Assembly: GCF_000222605.1 (NCBI RefSeq)
Contig: NZ_AFWF01000092.1
Location: 1 to 64,000 of the forward strand
Direction: 5' to 3'
From: Vibrio ichthyoenteri ATCC 700023
GTDB lineage: Bacteria > Pseudomonadota > Gammaproteobacteria > Enterobacterales > Vibrionaceae
DNA: 64,000 nt
Under the pieces are notes generated by a model. That model saw only the letters and a list, made by a program, of their open reading frames with translations. It was not told the DNA's origin and did not search any database. Shown piece by piece: positions 21,577 to 33,371 of the stretch (positions are counted from its first letter, which is position 1; every line of letters starts with the position of its first letter). The translations under genes and the position numbers were made by a program.

Positions 21577-22608
21577 TTACGAATCTGCGTCGCTTTCCAG
21601 TTGCTTTTCAACTGCTTTTAGACGCTTATTCATCTCATCAATTCTGTGTACTCGAGTCGCTGTGCGGCGCCACTCTTTATTGGTTTGGAGCGGAATACCC
21701 GAAGAGTACATGCCTTTCTCTTCAATACTACGCATCACCATACCCATACCTGTAATCGTAACGCCATCGGCGATTTCGATGTGGCCATTAAGTACACTAG
21801 CACCACCAATAATGCAGTATTTACCGATCTTCGTGCTGCCGGCCACGACCGTAGCGCCCGCCATGGCAGTACCATAACCGATCTCTACGTTGTGGGCGAT
21901 TTGCATTTGGTTATCGATAATAACGTTATCGGCAATGATGGTATCGTCTAGAGCGCCGCGATCGATGGTGGTACAAGCACCAATTTCAACACGATTGCCA
22001 ATGCGCACGGTGCCGAGCTGTGGAATTTTAATCCATTCGCCTTTTTCATTAGCATAGCCAAAACCATCACTACCAATGACAGTATTCGATTGAACTAAGC
22101 AATCGCTACCAATCTCGACATTATGATAAACACTAACGTTAGCCCACAGCTGCGTATTGTTACCAATGATTGCATTTTTACCGATAAAGCAACCGGCACC
22201 AATCACTACGTTATCACCAAGTGAAACACCTTCTTCAATCACAGCATTCGCGCCAATTGCCACGTTGTTACCTACAGAGGCACTCGGATCAATCACCGCG
22301 GAAGGCGCAATCGCTACCGCAGCCTTAGGAGTGGTATCTAACGCCTGTGCTACCTTGGCAAAAGCAACATAAGGGTCGGCAACAACAAGAGCGTTCCCGA
22401 CACACAGTTCGCGCTGAGCCTGTTTGATCATGACAACCGTCGCCTGACACTCCGCCAAGTGCTTTGCGTACTTGGGATTTGATAGGAACGTCACATGACC
22501 TTGCTGTGCTTTATCCATTGGCGCAACCATGGTTACTGTCGCTGTCGCGTCACCATGGAGCTCGCCCCCTGTAATGGTTGCCAATTCGGCTAGTGTCAAT
22601 GTTTTCAT
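21577..22608 (-). CDS. lpxD: UDP-3-O-(3-hydroxyacyl)glucosamine N-acyltransferase
   Basis: LpxD performs the third step of lipid A synthesis, N-acylation of UDP-3-O-acylglucosamine. The N-terminal uridine-binding domain (about residues 1-100) is followed by hexapeptide repeats. The catalytic His lies in [14 protein letters not shown] (near 238). A C-terminal helix ([15 protein letters not shown]) completes 343 residues. It lies 6 bp downstream of skp, in the bamA-skp-lpxD order. Confidence 0.96.
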   Translation of the reverse strand: MKTLTLAELATITGGELHGDATATVTMVAPMDKAQQGHVTFLSNPKYAKHLAECQATVVMIKQAQRELCVGNALVVADPYVAFAKVAQALDTTPKAAVAIAPSAVIDPSASVGNNVAIGANAVIEEGVSLGDNVVIGAGCFIGKNAIIGNNTQLWANVSVYHNVEIGSDCLVQSNTVIGSDGFGYANEKGEWIKIPQLGTVRIGNRVEIGACTTIDRGALDDTIIADNVIIDNQMQIAHNVEIGYGTAMAGATVVAGSTKIGKYCIIGGASVLNGHIEIADGVTITGMGMVMRSIEEKGMYSSGIPLQTNKEWRRTATRVHRIDEMNKRLKAVEKQLESDADS

Positions 22609-22614
22609 AAAATC

Positions 22615-23124
22615 TTATTTTAGTGCTTTGATTACTTTTTCAGAGATATTGTACTCTGGCTTGGCGAAGCGTACTGCTTGAGCATCGATAATCAGGTCGT
22701 AACCTTCTTTTGCTGCGATTTTATCGACCGCATCTTGAATCACTTTAAATAGCTTCTGTGTTTCTTGCGCTTCACGTTGCTTAGACGATTGCTCAAGCGC
22801 TTGGCCTTTAATCTTGTATTTGCTATCCAATTGGCCGATTTCGATACGTAGTTTTTCGATTTCGTCCTGGCCTAGCAGCTCGCCATCACGCTTAAGCTTT
22901 TCAATTTTAGTCTTCGCTTCTGCTTGAATCGCTTTTAGCTCATCCGCTTTATCTTTGAACTCTTCTTGCATCTTCTGCAATACGATTTCACGTTGCGGCA
23001 GCGCTTGAAAAACTTGTGCTGTATTGATATAGCCAATCTTCTGAGCGGCTTCTGCTGCGTTAGCAAAAAGAGAAGAGGTCATTACTACAAGGCCAAGACC
23101 AGCCGCTTTCATCATTTTATTCAC
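22615..23124 (-). CDS. skp: Periplasmic OmpH/Skp chaperone
   Basis: Skp is a trimeric periplasmic chaperone that holds unfolded outer-membrane proteins on the way to BamA. The signal peptide ends in ANAAEAA (about residues 20-27). The body is largely charged helix (about 45-130), consistent with the tentacle coiled coils. The frame begins with GTG at 23124, which has AAGGA eight bases upstream. In-frame ATGs at 23115 and 23112 are alternatives. It lies 15 bp after bamA, with a direct functional link. Confidence 0.95.
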   Translation of the reverse strand: MNKMMKAAGLGLVVMTSSLFANAAEAAQKIGYINTAQVFQALPQREIVLQKMQEEFKDKADELKAIQAEAKTKIEKLKRDGELLGQDEIEKLRIEIGQLDSKYKIKGQALEQSSKQREAQETQKLFKVIQDAVDKIAAKEGYDLIIDAQAVRFAKPEYNISEKVIKALK

Positions 23125-23139
23125 TAGATTTTCCTTAAA

Positions 23140-25554
23140 TTAGAAGGTTCTGCCGATTGTGAAAGTGAAGAACTCTTCGTCATCACCTTCATAACTTTCA
23201 ATTGGTTTCGCTACCGAGAAGACCAGTGGTCCCATCGGTGACATCCATTGTAGAGCAAGCCCGTAAGAAGCGCGGTAATTACTCGGATCTGAATAATCAT
23301 AATATTGTTCGTCGCCAATATCGCCGCGATAAACAAATTCGGTATCCCAAACGCTTGCTGCATCAACAAAAGCACTAGTACGCAATTGGCTACGAGTCTC
23401 TTCCGAAGCGAATGGTGTTGGGAATATCAATTCTAGGCTTGCTAGCGCAACGGCATTACCACCAACGGAATCATCCGTCGTCGTCACACAACCATTGTTA
23501 CCACATGCATCACCAGGAATATTGGACTTATTGGTATAAACCGCTTTCGGACCTGCACTATTGGAGCCAAAACCACGTAAGGTAGTAAAGCCACCCGCGT
23601 AGAAGTTTTCATAGAATGGAAATAAGTTGTCATTGCCATCCGTTTCCCCATAGCCATTACCGTAGCCAAGACGGCCACGCATTAGCAAGGTAAATTCATG
23701 CTTCTTAGTTAAAGGCACATACTGACGCACGTCATATTGCAACTTAAAGTACTGGGCATCTGAGCCTGGTATCGTCATTTTACCAAAAGCACGTTGATAG
23801 TTACCCGCCGTTGGGAAGTAACCACGGTTTAAATTATTACGCGTCCAAGATAAGTTAATATCAAAGTCGTTGGTGATGATATCCCCTTCAGCCTGGCCAA
23901 TGCTTTGTGCAAACAGCTTTGCTTGGTCGTATTCTGGCACATTACCAATCTTGTTATGGGTATAACCAATACCAAAATCGATACGGTTAAGTTCATCAAC
24001 CGGGAAACCCCAAGTTAAACTGGTGCCATAACTCTCATTGGTATAGTCAACAATACCCGCTTCTTCAGCTTCAAAGGTGTTATAAAAGATTTTTCCGCCA
24101 AGGCTGACACCATCAAGGTTCCAATAAGGATCACGATATTCTAAGGTCAAGTTTTTCTGGTAGTCATTCATCATCGCATTGATACCAACACGATTACCAG
24201 TACCCGCAAAGTTATCTTGTTGTAAACCAACTTGGAAACTCACCCCAGATTCAGTACCGTAACCAACACCAAAGTTTACGCTACCTGAGTTCGCTTCTTT
24301 TACGCTGTAGACCAAATCAACTTGATCTTCGCTGCCAGGTACACGAACGGTTTGTACATCAACGGTTTCAAAAAAGCCGAGACGATTCAAACGCGCTTTA
24401 CTGGTCTCCAGGGCTTTGCCATTTAACCAGCTACCTTCCATCTGACGCATTTCACGACGCAACACTTCATCTTTTGTGGCGTTATTGCCGACAAAACGAA
24501 TGTCACGCACATAAATACGCTTGCCAGGCTCAACATTCACCACCAGCGAAACTTGCTTAGTTTCTTCGTCAAACTCCGGAATACTGCGAACTTGTGGATA
24601 AGCATAACCGGCTTCGCCAAGTACTTTCTTAACCTCACCTTCAAGAGAGGTGACTCGAGAAGCGTTGTATACTTCACCGGCTTCAAATGGAACTAAGCTT
24701 TCAAATTCCGCTTCTTTACCAATCAACTCTCCACGGAATTTGACATCGTCGATGCTGTACTGGTCGCCTTCATCAATATTGAGAGTGATATACACGCCTT
24801 TCTTATCCGGCGAGATAGAAACTTGCGTAGAGGTCACTTGAAATTTTAGGTAGCCACGATCTAGGTAGTAAGAGCGCAAAGCCTCAATATCACCCGCTAA
24901 AACTTGTTTCTGATACTTGTCATCAGAGAGAAAGTTCCACCATGAAACATTTTCATTGAGATTGAAACGACCACGCAGATCTTCATCGCTAAACACTTGG
25001 TTACCGATAAAGTTAATTTGTTGAATTTTTGCTGAAACACCTTCAGTGAAAACAAACTTCAAGTCAGTACGGTTACGGGGTAAAGGCGTCACAACCGCTT
25101 TCACACTCGCATTGTACTTACCAACACTGTAGTAAAAATCTTCCAGACCTTTCTCAACGTTCGATAACGTTGTTCGGTCTAGCGCTTCACCAACACGAAT
25201 ACCCGATGCATCAAGGTTTTGTTGCAACTGCTCGTCTTTAATCGCGCTATTGCCTGAGAAAGAGACCGTGGAGATGGTTGGGCGCTCAATAACCTGCACA
25301 ACCAAAACATCACCATCACGTGACACTTTGACGTCTTCAAAGTTACCCGTTGAATACAACGCGCGGATAATACCTGCGACATCTTGATTGCTGACTGTGT
25401 CACCAATACGAATTGGCATTTTTAACAACGCCGCACCTAATGCTACGCGCTGTAAGCCATCAACTTGGATATCTTGAACAACAAAGTCTTCAGCGCCGTT
25501 AGCCGAAACGCTCGTAGCCAGCAAAGTAGCCAACAGAATTTTTTTCATTGCCAT
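23140..25554 (-). CDS. bamA: Outer membrane protein assembly factor BamA
   Basis: BamA is the Omp85 insertase of the BAM complex. A signal peptide ([20 protein letters not shown]) precedes five POTRA domains (about residues 24-424) and a 16-strand barrel. The barrel ends in TFTIGRTF with the aromatic terminal residue that forms the beta signal. VRGFGSN-type lid sequence appears as [12 protein letters not shown] (loop 6, RGF motif). At 804 residues it is of normal length. It sits between rseP and skp. Confidence 0.97.
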   Translation of the reverse strand: MAMKKILLATLLATSVSANGAEDFVVQDIQVDGLQRVALGAALLKMPIRIGDTVSNQDVAGIIRALYSTGNFEDVKVSRDGDVLVVQVIERPTISTVSFSGNSAIKDEQLQQNLDASGIRVGEALDRTTLSNVEKGLEDFYYSVGKYNASVKAVVTPLPRNRTDLKFVFTEGVSAKIQQINFIGNQVFSDEDLRGRFNLNENVSWWNFLSDDKYQKQVLAGDIEALRSYYLDRGYLKFQVTSTQVSISPDKKGVYITLNIDEGDQYSIDDVKFRGELIGKEAEFESLVPFEAGEVYNASRVTSLEGEVKKVLGEAGYAYPQVRSIPEFDEETKQVSLVVNVEPGKRIYVRDIRFVGNNATKDEVLRREMRQMEGSWLNGKALETSKARLNRLGFFETVDVQTVRVPGSEDQVDLVYSVKEANSGSVNFGVGYGTESGVSFQVGLQQDNFAGTGNRVGINAMMNDYQKNLTLEYRDPYWNLDGVSLGGKIFYNTFEAEEAGIVDYTNESYGTSLTWGFPVDELNRIDFGIGYTHNKIGNVPEYDQAKLFAQSIGQAEGDIITNDFDINLSWTRNNLNRGYFPTAGNYQRAFGKMTIPGSDAQYFKLQYDVRQYVPLTKKHEFTLLMRGRLGYGNGYGETDGNDNLFPFYENFYAGGFTTLRGFGSNSAGPKAVYTNKSNIPGDACGNNGCVTTTDDSVGGNAVALASLELIFPTPFASEETRSQLRTSAFVDAASVWDTEFVYRGDIGDEQYYDYSDPSNYRASYGLALQWMSPMGPLVFSVAKPIESYEGDDEEFFTFTIGRTF

Positions 25555-25593
25555 ATTTGTTTTAGTTATTCCTTACTACAACCTGCATTCACT

Positions 25594-26952
25594 TTATAAG
25601 CGCGCAAAGTCATTAAAAATCGCGACCGCCATAAGAGCAAATATGATCGCGCCACCCAGACGGTAGCCCATTTCCTGTACCTTCTCTGGTACTGGGCGTC
25701 GAATTACCGCCTCGATTGCGAAAAACAATAGATGTCCACCATCAAGCATTGGCAGTGGAACCAAATTTATAATGCCAAGATTGACACTGATTAAAGCCAA
25801 AAAGCCTAAAAAATACACTAACCCGTAGTCGGCGGTAGCGCCGGCGCCTTTCGCAATCGAAATAGGCCCACTAAGGTTATTTAATCCCACATCACCAACA
25901 ATCAACTTCTTCAGCATGGTAATGGTCAAATCGATGACTTGGCTTGTTTTATCAATCGCCTTACCGATAGACTCAAATACACCAAATTGCAGATCGAATC
26001 GATAGTTTTGCGGCCATTCTGCGACTTCAGGAGCGATTCCAACAAAACCGACCTTTTCTCCGCCTTGAATTTCACGGCTATCAGGAACAATCGTTAGCTT
26101 AACCAATACTCCATCGCGCATCACAACAAGGTCAACAGCTTGAGCAGCATTGGCTCGAATAACGTCAACGACTTGCTGCCAGTCGGTAATTATTTCACCA
26201 TTCAACTGCGTAAGCGTATCACCCGCTTTAAGCCCCGCCACCTCACCTGCGCCGCCTTCGCTAATGGTCGCTAAGGTCAAAGAAATAGCCGGAGTATAAG
26301 GTTTAAAGCCCAATGCGGACATTGAGGATTCTTTTTCAGGGTCAAACTGCCATTGAGAAATATCAAGGGTCAGAGTTTGCTCCAAACCAACCTCATCAGC
26401 AGGTGCCACCGTTAATGTTAAAGCCTCGTCACCAATATGGGAAACCAACCCCATATTAACCGATTCCCAATCCGCGGTTTTGACGCCTGAAATTGATTTA
26501 AGTTCCATCCCCGACTCTAAACCGCCCTTCGCCGCAATAGAATAAGGCGCAATTTCACCCACTACCGGTTTCACTGCTGGCACGCCGATAAGAAAAACCA
26601 ACCAGTAAGCAAAGATGGCAAATAGAAAGTTAAAAACCGGTCCTGCCGCAACAATAGCGGTGCGTTTCCACAGCGATTTTTTGTCAAAGGCGTGGCAATA
26701 CATTTCCTCAGAAATGTCATCAACTCGGCTATCAAGCATTTTGACGTAGCCACCTAACGGGATCACTGCGATGCTATATTCAGTGCCATCTTTACCGATT
26801 CGATTCCAAATCGACTTGCCGAAACCGATCGAAAAGCGTTCAACTTTTACCCCACAACGACGTGCGACCCAAAAATGACCAAATTCATGTACCGCAACTA
26901 AAATACCCAGCGCTACGATGAATGAAGCAAAGTTCCACAATATTCCGCTCAT
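25594..26952 (-). CDS. rseP: Site-2 intramembrane zinc metalloprotease RseP
   Basis: RseP cleaves RseA within the membrane after DegS, releasing sigma-E during envelope stress. The zinc site is HEFGH (His22, Glu23, His26) in the first transmembrane helix. Two PDZ domains lie in the periplasmic region (about residues 115-310). [20 protein letters not shown] near the C-terminus carries the third metal ligand. Length is 452 residues. Its ATG overlaps the dxr stop by 4 bases. The bamA gene downstream is a sigma-E target in relatives, giving a functional tie. Confidence 0.96.
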   Translation of the reverse strand: MSGILWNFASFIVALGILVAVHEFGHFWVARRCGVKVERFSIGFGKSIWNRIGKDGTEYSIAVIPLGGYVKMLDSRVDDISEEMYCHAFDKKSLWKRTAIVAAGPVFNFLFAIFAYWLVFLIGVPAVKPVVGEIAPYSIAAKGGLESGMELKSISGVKTADWESVNMGLVSHIGDEALTLTVAPADEVGLEQTLTLDISQWQFDPEKESSMSALGFKPYTPAISLTLATISEGGAGEVAGLKAGDTLTQLNGEIITDWQQVVDVIRANAAQAVDLVVMRDGVLVKLTIVPDSREIQGGEKVGFVGIAPEVAEWPQNYRFDLQFGVFESIGKAIDKTSQVIDLTITMLKKLIVGDVGLNNLSGPISIAKGAGATADYGLVYFLGFLALISVNLGIINLVPLPMLDGGHLLFFAIEAVIRRPVPEKVQEMGYRLGGAIIFALMAVAIFNDFARL

Positions 26953-28157
26953 GCTTGCTGCCTAATGATAAATTCAATTGCGAGTGCGCGTGCCATTCTA
27001 TCGACCTCAAGTATGCTTTCCAAGCTATCACAAGTCAGTTGTGCATTCATCGCACATATTTTTGAGGTTACCCAACTATTGACCACTGCGATGTCAGTAA
27101 AGGGTAATTTTCGCTGTAAAAACGCCTCAACCGCGATCTCATTGGCTGCGTTCAACGCCGTCGTCGCGTGTTGTCCTTCATAACAAGCATCAATCGCCAA
27201 TTTTAAACATGGGTAACGATTGTAGTCTGGAGCAAGAAAAGTCAGCTCACCGATCTGAGTAAAATCTAGTGGCTTAACCCCTGCAGAAACGCGTTGTGGG
27301 TAAGATAACGTCAAAGCAATCGGCGTCGCCATATCTGGCTCTCCCAATTGCGCGAGCGTTGAGCCATCTCGATATTGCACCATAGAGTGGATAACAGACT
27401 GCGGATGAATCACAACTTTAAGCTGATCACGACTGGTATTGAACAGCCATCTAGCTTCGATGTACTCCAAGCCTTTATTCATCATAGTGGCGGAATCGAC
27501 CGAAATCTTAGGCCCCATAGACCAGTTAGGGTGAGCGATCGCTTGCTCAGGCGTGACATGTTTCAGCTCAGCTAAATCGCTATAACGAAATGGACCACCT
27601 GAGCCTGTCAGAAGAATATTCTGGATGCCAAAATGACTTAAATCGCAGTGACCTAAATTAGTTTGTACTTCATGAGGTAGACATTGAAAAATAGCATTAT
27701 GTTCACTATCAACCGGTAATAACTCTGCACCGCTCTCTTTTACCGCATCGACAAAAAGCTGCCCTGACATAACCAAAGCTTCTTTGTTTGCAAGCAAGAC
27801 GCGCTTACCCGCTTTGACCGCTGCCATTGTGGGCATTAACCCCGCAGCGCCAACAATCGCCGCCATCACAGTATCAATCTCATCAAAAGAAGAGACCATA
27901 CACATGGCTTCAACGCCGGATAATACTTCCGTCTTGGCTCCGTTTTTTTGTAGGGTTTGTTTCAACTCACTCGCCGCTTTTTCGTTTGCCATGACAGCAT
28001 AACGAGGTTGCCACTTAAGACAAAGCTGAGTCATTTTTTCAACATTTTGCCCTGCCGCTAACGCAACCACACGAAATTGTTCCGGATTATTTTCGATAAC
28101 TTTCAAAGTGCTGGCACCAATAGAGCCGGTAGCACCTAGGATTGTTAATTTACGCAT
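26949..28157 (-). CDS. dxr: 1-deoxy-D-xylulose 5-phosphate reductoisomerase
   Basis: Dxr (IspC) uses NADPH to make 2-C-methyl-D-erythritol 4-phosphate in the MEP isoprenoid pathway, which feeds UppS in the same cluster. The N-terminal Rossmann motif is [30 protein letters not shown] and [23 protein letters not shown] (broken here for length: [15 protein letters not shown] then YIEARWLF) hold metal and substrate ligands. Length is 402 residues. Confidence 0.96.
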   Translation of the reverse strand: MRKLTILGATGSIGASTLKVIENNPEQFRVVALAAGQNVEKMTQLCLKWQPRYAVMANEKAASELKQTLQKNGAKTEVLSGVEAMCMVSSFDEIDTVMAAIVGAAGLMPTMAAVKAGKRVLLANKEALVMSGQLFVDAVKESGAELLPVDSEHNAIFQCLPHEVQTNLGHCDLSHFGIQNILLTGSGGPFRYSDLAELKHVTPEQAIAHPNWSMGPKISVDSATMMNKGLEYIEARWLFNTSRDQLKVVIHPQSVIHSMVQYRDGSTLAQLGEPDMATPIALTLSYPQRVSAGVKPLDFTQIGELTFLAPDYNRYPCLKLAIDACYEGQHATTALNAANEIAVEAFLQRKLPFTDIAVVNSWVTSKICAMNAQLTCDSLESILEVDRMARALAIEFIIRQQA

Positions 28158-28202
28158 TGCGAGAACCAGTTATAGTGATGCGGGTATAAACCCGCATCAT
28201 TT

Positions 28203-29045
28203 TTAAAATGAAAAATAGAGAAGAGCAAAAACAGGGAAGGCAGCCGTCAGACTATCGATGCGATCCAGCACACCACCGTGGCCAGGAATGATATTACTGC
28301 TATCTTTAATTCCTGATACACGTTTAAACATGCTTTCAACTAAATCGCCCAACACAGAAATGACTACCGTCACTAACGTGATGACAATAAAAGCACCGGC
28401 ACTACTAAATTCAATATCAAACCACTGCGCGGTACCCCAGCCTACCAGCAGCGCGGTCAGAACACCGCCAATCAGACCTTCAATGGTTTTGTTTGGACTC
28501 ACGTGAGGCGCCATCTTGCGCTTACCCATACTTTTACCAGCAAAGTAAGCACCGCTGTCTGCAGCCCAAACAATGAAGCACACGTACAGTACCAGCTTAG
28601 CACCATGGTAAGGATCAATCATGATTCCCTGAGCGCGCAGAATGACGATACTCCACAAGAAAGGCAGCAAGGTTAAAAGACCAAATAGGTGACGCAGCAA
28701 TTTCGAACCTTGCCAGCATTGAGCTGAACGGGGATAAGTAATCGCCAAGCCACTCGAAACAACCCACCAAGCGGCGCCGAAAGCGAGAATCGCATAATGA
28801 CTGCTATTGAGCGCGTTAAGAGAAAAGGCATCAGAAGGGATAAACATAAAACTGGCGGCAGTAACCACCACACTAGGAATCAAAGCCACTACACGAGATT
28901 TCGCTTCAACAAACTGGGTCCATTCCCAAAAACCGATTAAGGTTACCATCGCGATCAGAGCAATAAAAAGGGGTAACGAAAGCTTAAAAATCGCAAGGAT
29001 AACTAATGGAGCAAGGATAAGCGCGGTTATAATTCTTTGTTTCAA
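28203..29045 (-). CDS. cdsA: Phosphatidate cytidylyltransferase
   Basis: CdsA makes CDP-diacylglycerol from phosphatidate and CTP, the branch point of phospholipid synthesis. The 280-residue protein has about eight hydrophobic segments. The C-terminal family signature SMFKRVSGIKDSSNIIPGHG continues into GVLDRIDSL. AADSGAYFAGKSMGKRK lies in the conserved middle region. It is 10 bp downstream of uppS, consistent with cotranscription. Confidence 0.96.
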   Translation of the reverse strand: MKQRIITALILAPLVILAIFKLSLPLFIALIAMVTLIGFWEWTQFVEAKSRVVALIPSVVVTAASFMFIPSDAFSLNALNSSHYAILAFGAAWWVVSSGLAITYPRSAQCWQGSKLLRHLFGLLTLLPFLWSIVILRAQGIMIDPYHGAKLVLYVCFIVWAADSGAYFAGKSMGKRKMAPHVSPNKTIEGLIGGVLTALLVGWGTAQWFDIEFSSAGAFIVITLVTVVISVLGDLVESMFKRVSGIKDSSNIIPGHGGVLDRIDSLTAAFPVFALLYFSF

Positions 29046-29055
29046 ACTCTAGTCC

Positions 29056-29811
29056 TTAGTTGCATTCCATTAATGCTTTAACTTGTTCACCAGTACAACC
29101 AAAACGACGTTCACGGTCAACAAACCAAGAAACGGCTTCAATCAAACTGTCTTCATTAAATTCTGGCCAATAGGTTGGCGTGAAATACATTTCCGCATAG
29201 GCCAACTGCCACAGCATGAAATTGCTAATACGACATTCACCACTGGTACGGATGAGAAGATCCACTTCTGGCAAATCGGCCATGGTAAGATATTGAGTCA
29301 TTAAACTCTCATCAATCGCATCGATAGCTAACTCTCCAGTTTGCACCTTAGCTGCGATCGATTTAGTTGCTTCAAGAATATCCCACTTACCGCCATAATT
29401 CGCAGCAATGTTAATCACCATACCATTATTATTTGCTGTCAGTTCTTCCGCTTGCGCAATTTTTTGCTGTAAGCGCTGACTAAAGCGGCGTTTATCGCCG
29501 ATAACACGTAAACGGAGGTTATTCTTATGCAGCTTCTTTACCTCGGTAGATAATACCGTGATAAATAACTCCATCAACACACCTACCTCTTCCTCTGGAC
29601 GACGCCAATTCTCGCTACTGAACGCAAATAGGGTTACGGCTTTAATGCCCAAACGCGCCGCACTGGAAATGGTTTTACGCACCGCCATGACACCGTTTTT
29701 ATGTCCAAAAATGCGTGGTTTACCCTGAGCTTTAGCCCAGCGGCCATTGCCATCCATAATGATAGCGATATGTTTGGGAAGTTGTTCAGATGAGAGTTGT
29801 GAGTTATGCAT
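29056..29811 (-). CDS. uppS: Undecaprenyl diphosphate synthase
   Basis: UppS extends farnesyl diphosphate with isopentenyl units to the C55 carrier used in peptidoglycan and LPS assembly. The N-terminal signature [17 protein letters not shown] holds the catalytic Asp and the diphosphate-binding Gly/Arg. SSENWRRP and [20 protein letters not shown] with TPTYWPEF are further conserved segments. At 251 residues the length is normal. It lies between frr and cdsA, after a hairpin that may terminate frr transcripts. Confidence 0.96.
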   Translation of the reverse strand: MHNSQLSSEQLPKHIAIIMDGNGRWAKAQGKPRIFGHKNGVMAVRKTISSAARLGIKAVTLFAFSSENWRRPEEEVGVLMELFITVLSTEVKKLHKNNLRLRVIGDKRRFSQRLQQKIAQAEELTANNNGMVINIAANYGGKWDILEATKSIAAKVQTGELAIDAIDESLMTQYLTMADLPEVDLLIRTSGECRISNFMLWQLAYAEMYFTPTYWPEFNEDSLIEAVSWFVDRERRFGCTGEQVKALMECN

Positions 29812-29853
29812 AGAGCTTATAGGATTGCGGGCAGGTGACAGAGGGTAGCATAA

Positions 29854-29886
29854 AAGAGCGCTATGCGGCGAGCACAGCGCTTTTTT
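29854..29886. terminator. Hairpin between frr and uppS
   Basis: The arms AGCGCT...TGC and GCA...AGCGCT form an interrupted 9-bp stem. The minus-strand side is followed by CTTTTA only, while the plus-strand side has eight T residues. It is a moderate terminator for frr at best. Confidence 0.55.
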
Positions 29887-29904
29887 TTGATGAATGTTTG
29901 AGAA

Positions 29905-30462
29905 TTAAACTTCCATCAACTCTTTTTCTTTAGCAGCTAGAACATCGTCTACATTTTTAACAGCGATGTCAGTTAGCTTTTGAATCTCGTCTTGACCTTT
30001 ATGATCTTCATCTTCAGAGATTTCTTTATCTTTTAGTAGTGCTTTAAGATCGCCATTTGCATCACGACGGATATTACGCACTGCAACACGAGCACCTTCT
30101 GCCTCGCCACGTACGATCTTAACTAAGTCCTTACGACGCTCTTCAGTTAGAGCTGGAAGTGGAACACGAATAATCGTACCCGCTGACATTGGGTTTAGAC
30201 CAAGATCCGACATCATGATCGCTTTCTCAACTTTTTGAGTAAGCTCACGGTCAAATACCGTAATAGCAAGAGTACGAGCATCTTCTGCTACAACGTTAGC
30301 GACTTGATTAAGAGGTGTTGGCGCGCCGTAGTACTCTACAGAAATGCCAGATAGCAAGCTTGGGTGAGCACGGCCAGTACGGATTTTAGAAAGGTTGTTC
30401 TTTAGTGCTTCAACACTTTTTTCCATGCGCTCTTGCGCGTCTTTTTTGATTTCGTTAATCAC
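29905..30462 (-). CDS. frr: Ribosome recycling factor
   Basis: With EF-G, RRF splits post-termination ribosomes. At 185 residues it is the same length as in E. coli. Family segments include [29 protein letters not shown] and [18 protein letters not shown]. The C-terminal helices end in [14 protein letters not shown]. It follows pyrH after about 108 bp that contain a hairpin. Confidence 0.97.
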   Translation of the reverse strand: MINEIKKDAQERMEKSVEALKNNLSKIRTGRAHPSLLSGISVEYYGAPTPLNQVANVVAEDARTLAITVFDRELTQKVEKAIMMSDLGLNPMSAGTIIRVPLPALTEERRKDLVKIVRGEAEGARVAVRNIRRDANGDLKALLKDKEISEDEDHKGQDEIQKLTDIAVKNVDDVLAAKEKELMEV

Positions 30463-30522
30463 GGTTTCACCTTAATGATTCTTCTTTCTCAAAGAGAGTC
30501 TAACAGGGCTGAAAATAGTTTT

Positions 30523-30547
30523 GTGCTACTTGGTCACCAAATAGCAC
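30523..30547 (-). other. Hairpin in the pyrH-frr spacer
   Basis: GTGCTA and TAGCAC with inner TTGG and CCAA form a stem of ten pairs with one mismatch and a 3-base loop. No T tract follows on the minus strand, so it is more likely an mRNA processing or stability element than a terminator. Confidence 0.45.
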
Positions 30548-30570
30548 CTAAACTCGTCAAGCAGGCTAAA

Positions 30571-31302
30571 TTAAGCGTTTTCGCTGATTAGCGTACCTTC
30601 CGCTTCACCCATAACCACGCGACGTAGTGCGCCTGGTTTGTTCATGTTAAATACGCGGATTGGCATTTTATGATCGCGAGCAAGTGTAAATGCTGCTAAA
30701 TCCATCACTTTAAGTTCTTTGTCAAGAATCTCTGCGTAAGACAACTTATCATACAGCTCTGCGTCTGGGTTTGCCACAGGGTCAGAGGTAAATACGCCAT
30801 CTACTTTGGTTGCTTTTAGAACTACATCAGCTTCGATTTCAATGCCACGTAGACACGCTGCTGAATCGGTTGTGAAGAATGGATTACCAGTACCTGCAGA
30901 GAAGATAACAACACGGCCTTGACGTAATTCACGAATCGCATCAGCCCAATTGTAATCGTCACAAACACCTTTCAGTGGAATTGCCGACATTACACGCGCA
31001 TTCACGTATGCACGGTGCAGTGCATCACGCAATGCTAGGCCATTCATTACCGTTGCTAGCATACCCATATGGTCGCCAACAACACGGTTCATGCCCGCTT
31101 CAGCAAGGCCTGCACCACGGAATAAGTTACCACCACCGATAACGACACCAACTTGAACGCCCAGTTCAACTAACTCTTTTACTTCTTGAGCCATACGGTC
31201 AAGAATCGTAGGATCAATACCAAAACCTTCGTTGCCTTGAAGTGCTTCGCCACTTAATTTTAACAGAATACGTTGATATGCTGGTTTAGGGTTCGTTGTC
31301 AT
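30571..31302 (-). CDS. pyrH: Uridylate kinase
   Basis: PyrH phosphorylates UMP to UDP and is a hexameric bacterial amino-acid-kinase-fold enzyme regulated by GTP and UTP. Motifs include [52 protein letters not shown] and [14 protein letters not shown]. At 243 residues the length is normal. It lies after tsf, from which it is separated by a terminator hairpin. Confidence 0.97.
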   Translation of the reverse strand: MTTNPKPAYQRILLKLSGEALQGNEGFGIDPTILDRMAQEVKELVELGVQVGVVIGGGNLFRGAGLAEAGMNRVVGDHMGMLATVMNGLALRDALHRAYVNARVMSAIPLKGVCDDYNWADAIRELRQGRVVIFSAGTGNPFFTTDSAACLRGIEIEADVVLKATKVDGVFTSDPVANPDAELYDKLSYAEILDKELKVMDLAAFTLARDHKMPIRVFNMNKPGALRRVVMGEAEGTLISENA

Positions 31303-31403
31303 GGAGTTTACCTTCCAAAGGGAGTTATCAATTAACAGTCATGATTTAAAACTCAGAATCAAAAATTCCAAATCATCACGGTTCGTTGCTATCTCTTATT
31401 CGT

Positions 31404-31431
31404 AAAAAGACCGCAGCCATGGCTACGGTCT
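31404..31431 (-). terminator. Intrinsic terminator after tsf
   Basis: AGACCGTAGCC and GGCTGCGGTCT pair on the minus strand with one G-U pair, followed by TTTTTAC. This separates tsf from pyrH. Confidence 0.88.
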
Positions 31432-31454
31432 CAGAATTTTCGGGTAACTAAGGA

Positions 31455-32300
31455 TTAACCTTTTTGTACCGCTGCTACTTCATCAGCAAAGCTCATTTCT
31501 GCAGCTTTCTCGATGCCTTCACCAACTTCTAGACGTACGAAGTTAACTACAGAAGCACCTTTTTCTTTCAACATTTCGCCTACAGTTTTCTTAGGTTCCA
31601 TGATGAATGCTTGACCAGTTAGAGAGATTTCACCGGTGAATTTCTTCATACGGCCAACAACCATCTTCTCAGCGATCTCTTGAGGTTTGCCTTCGTTCAT
31701 AGCGATTTCAACTTGAACTTCTTGCTCTTTAGCAACTACGTCAGCTGGTACGTCTTCTGGGTTTACGAACTCAGGACGAGAAGCCGCTACGTGCATAGCA
31801 ACGTGCTTAAGAGTTTCAGCGTCGCCTTCACCAGCAACAACTACACCGATTTTCTCGCCGTGACGGTAAGAAGCTAGCGCAGCACCAGCTACGTACTCTA
31901 CGCGACGGATGTTGATGTTTTCGCCGATTTTAGCAACAAGAGCAACGCGAGTTTCTTCAAACTGAGCTTGAAGAGCAGCGATGTCTAGTTGACCAGCTAC
32001 AGCAGCAGTTGCTACTTCATCAGCAAACGCTAGGAAGCCTGAATCTTTAGCAACGAAGTCAGTTTGACAGTTAACTTCAAGAAGAGCAGCAACGCCGTTT
32101 TCTTCTTTGATGATGATTGCGCCTTCAGCTGCAACGTTACCAGCTTTTTTAGCTGCTTTCGCTGCGCCAGATTTACGCATGTTTTCAATTGCTAGTTCGA
32201 TGTCGCCGTCTGCTTCAACAAGCGCTTTTTTACATTCCATCATGCCAGCAGCAGTGCGCTCGCGAAGTTCTTTAACTAGAGCAGCAGTTACAGTTGCCAT
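31455..32300 (-). CDS. tsf: Elongation factor Ts
   Basis: EF-Ts exchanges GDP for GTP on EF-Tu. The N-terminal UBA-like module holds [20 protein letters not shown]. The core signature [20 protein letters not shown] carries the Asp-Phe pair that disrupts Mg2+ binding in EF-Tu. At 281 residues the length is near the 283 of E. coli. It lies 125 bp after rpsB, with a strong hairpin in between that probably makes tsf expression lower than rpsB. Confidence 0.97.
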   Translation of the reverse strand: MATVTAALVKELRERTAAGMMECKKALVEADGDIELAIENMRKSGAAKAAKKAGNVAAEGAIIIKEENGVAALLEVNCQTDFVAKDSGFLAFADEVATAAVAGQLDIAALQAQFEETRVALVAKIGENINIRRVEYVAGAALASYRHGEKIGVVVAGEGDAETLKHVAMHVAASRPEFVNPEDVPADVVAKEQEVQVEIAMNEGKPQEIAEKMVVGRMKKFTGEISLTGQAFIMEPKKTVGEMLKEKGASVVNFVRLEVGEGIEKAAEMSFADEVAAVQKG

Positions 32301-32331
32301 TCTCTATTCCTCGTTTGATTCGAAATAAGGT

Positions 32332-32362
32332 AAAAAACAGGGGCCTACATTGTCGGCCCCTG
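32332..32362 (-). terminator. Intrinsic terminator/attenuator between rpsB and tsf
   Basis: A perfect 8-bp stem CAGGGGCC / GGCCCCTG with a 9-base loop is followed on the minus strand by TTTTTT. rpsB and tsf are usually cotranscribed with partial termination here. Confidence 0.85.
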
Positions 32363-32425
32363 CTGATAACTATAACTCAATCTGCGTAAAAAAATACACA
32401 GACTAAGTATGGCTCGGAGCCGATA

Positions 32426-33154
32426 TTATTCAGCTTCTACGAAACCGTCTTTTTCAGCAACAACTGCAACGTCTTTGTTACGGCCTTCGTTTACAGAAGT
32501 CGCAACTGCGTCTAGGTACAGTTTAACAGCGCGGATTGCGTCGTCGTTACCTGGGATGATGTAGTCAACGCCATCTGGGTTAGAGTTAGTATCTACCACA
32601 GCGTAAACTGGAATACCTAGGTTGTTAGCTTCTTTAATCGCAATGTGTTCGTGATCAGCATCGATAACGAAAAGTGCGTCAGGTAGACCACCCATGTTTT
32701 TGATACCACCAAGAGATTTCTCTAGCTTCTCCATTTCACGAGTGCGCATTAGAGCTTCTTTCTTAGTTAGTTTATCAAAAGTACCGTCTTGAGATTGAGC
32801 TTCAAGCTCTTTAAGACGTTTGATAGACTGACGAACAGTTTTGTAGTTTGTTAGCATACCGCCTAACCAGCGGTTGTTAACGTAGTACTGGTTGCTTGCG
32901 ATTGCAGCTTCTTTAACAGCTTCAGATGCAGCGCGTTTAGTACCTACGAAAAGAACTTTACCTTTTTTCTCGCCAACTTTAGCTAGTTCAGCTAGAGCTT
33001 CGTTGAACATTGGTACAGTTTTTTCTAGGTTGATGATGTGAACGCGGTTACGAGCACCAAAGATGAATGGCTTCATTTTTGGGTTCCAGTAACGAGTTTG
33101 GTGACCGAAGTGAACACCAGCTTTCAGCATATCGCGCATTGATACAGTTGCCAT
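32426..33154 (-). CDS. rpsB: 30S ribosomal protein S2
   Basis: S2 is a late-binding small-subunit protein that recruits S1. The 242-residue protein shows [51 protein letters not shown] and [20 protein letters not shown], all standard for S2. It heads the conserved rpsB-tsf-pyrH-frr cluster and has a structured leader on its 5' side that likely mediates autoregulation. Confidence 0.98.
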   Translation of the reverse strand: MATVSMRDMLKAGVHFGHQTRYWNPKMKPFIFGARNRVHIINLEKTVPMFNEALAELAKVGEKKGKVLFVGTKRAASEAVKEAAIASNQYYVNNRWLGGMLTNYKTVRQSIKRLKELEAQSQDGTFDKLTKKEALMRTREMEKLEKSLGGIKNMGGLPDALFVIDADHEHIAIKEANNLGIPVYAVVDTNSNPDGVDYIIPGNDDAIRAVKLYLDAVATSVNEGRNKDVAVVAEKDGFVEAE

Positions 33155-33164
33155 TTTAAAATCC

Positions 33165-33364
33165 TCTAATGGGGTTAGGCCTCCACATCCCCCATGAATC
33201 CGACCTCCAACATCTATTTGTTAAAGCACAAATAGTTTTACAGCTGAGGCACCCCGGAACATGTGTCGGAATGTGTGTGATTTAAAGATATAAGTTTATG
33301 GAACTCGCCAGCTTCGCTGCCAAGGCTGACCTTCGCAAAGAGAACAGACGATGTTTCCGGCGCG
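33165..33364 (-). promoter_or_regulatory. Putative rpsB autoregulatory leader
   Basis: The 5' untranslated region of rpsB is about 200 nt and can fold into at least two hairpins. CTATTTGT (33214-33221) pairs with ACAAATAG (33228-33235). ATGGGG (33169-33174) pairs with CCCCAT (33190-33195) just before the AGAGGA ribosome-binding sequence. In E. coli and other gammaproteobacteria S2 represses its own operon through such a leader. The link here is by analogy and structure. Confidence 0.55.
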
Positions 33365-33365
33365 C

Positions 33366-33371
33366 TTTATA
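33366..33371 (-). promoter_or_regulatory. Predicted rpsB promoter -10
   Basis: On the minus strand TATAAA is followed by a GCGCGCC discriminator. Such a GC-rich discriminator is typical of stringently controlled ribosomal promoters. The -35 is not clear. Confidence 0.5.
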
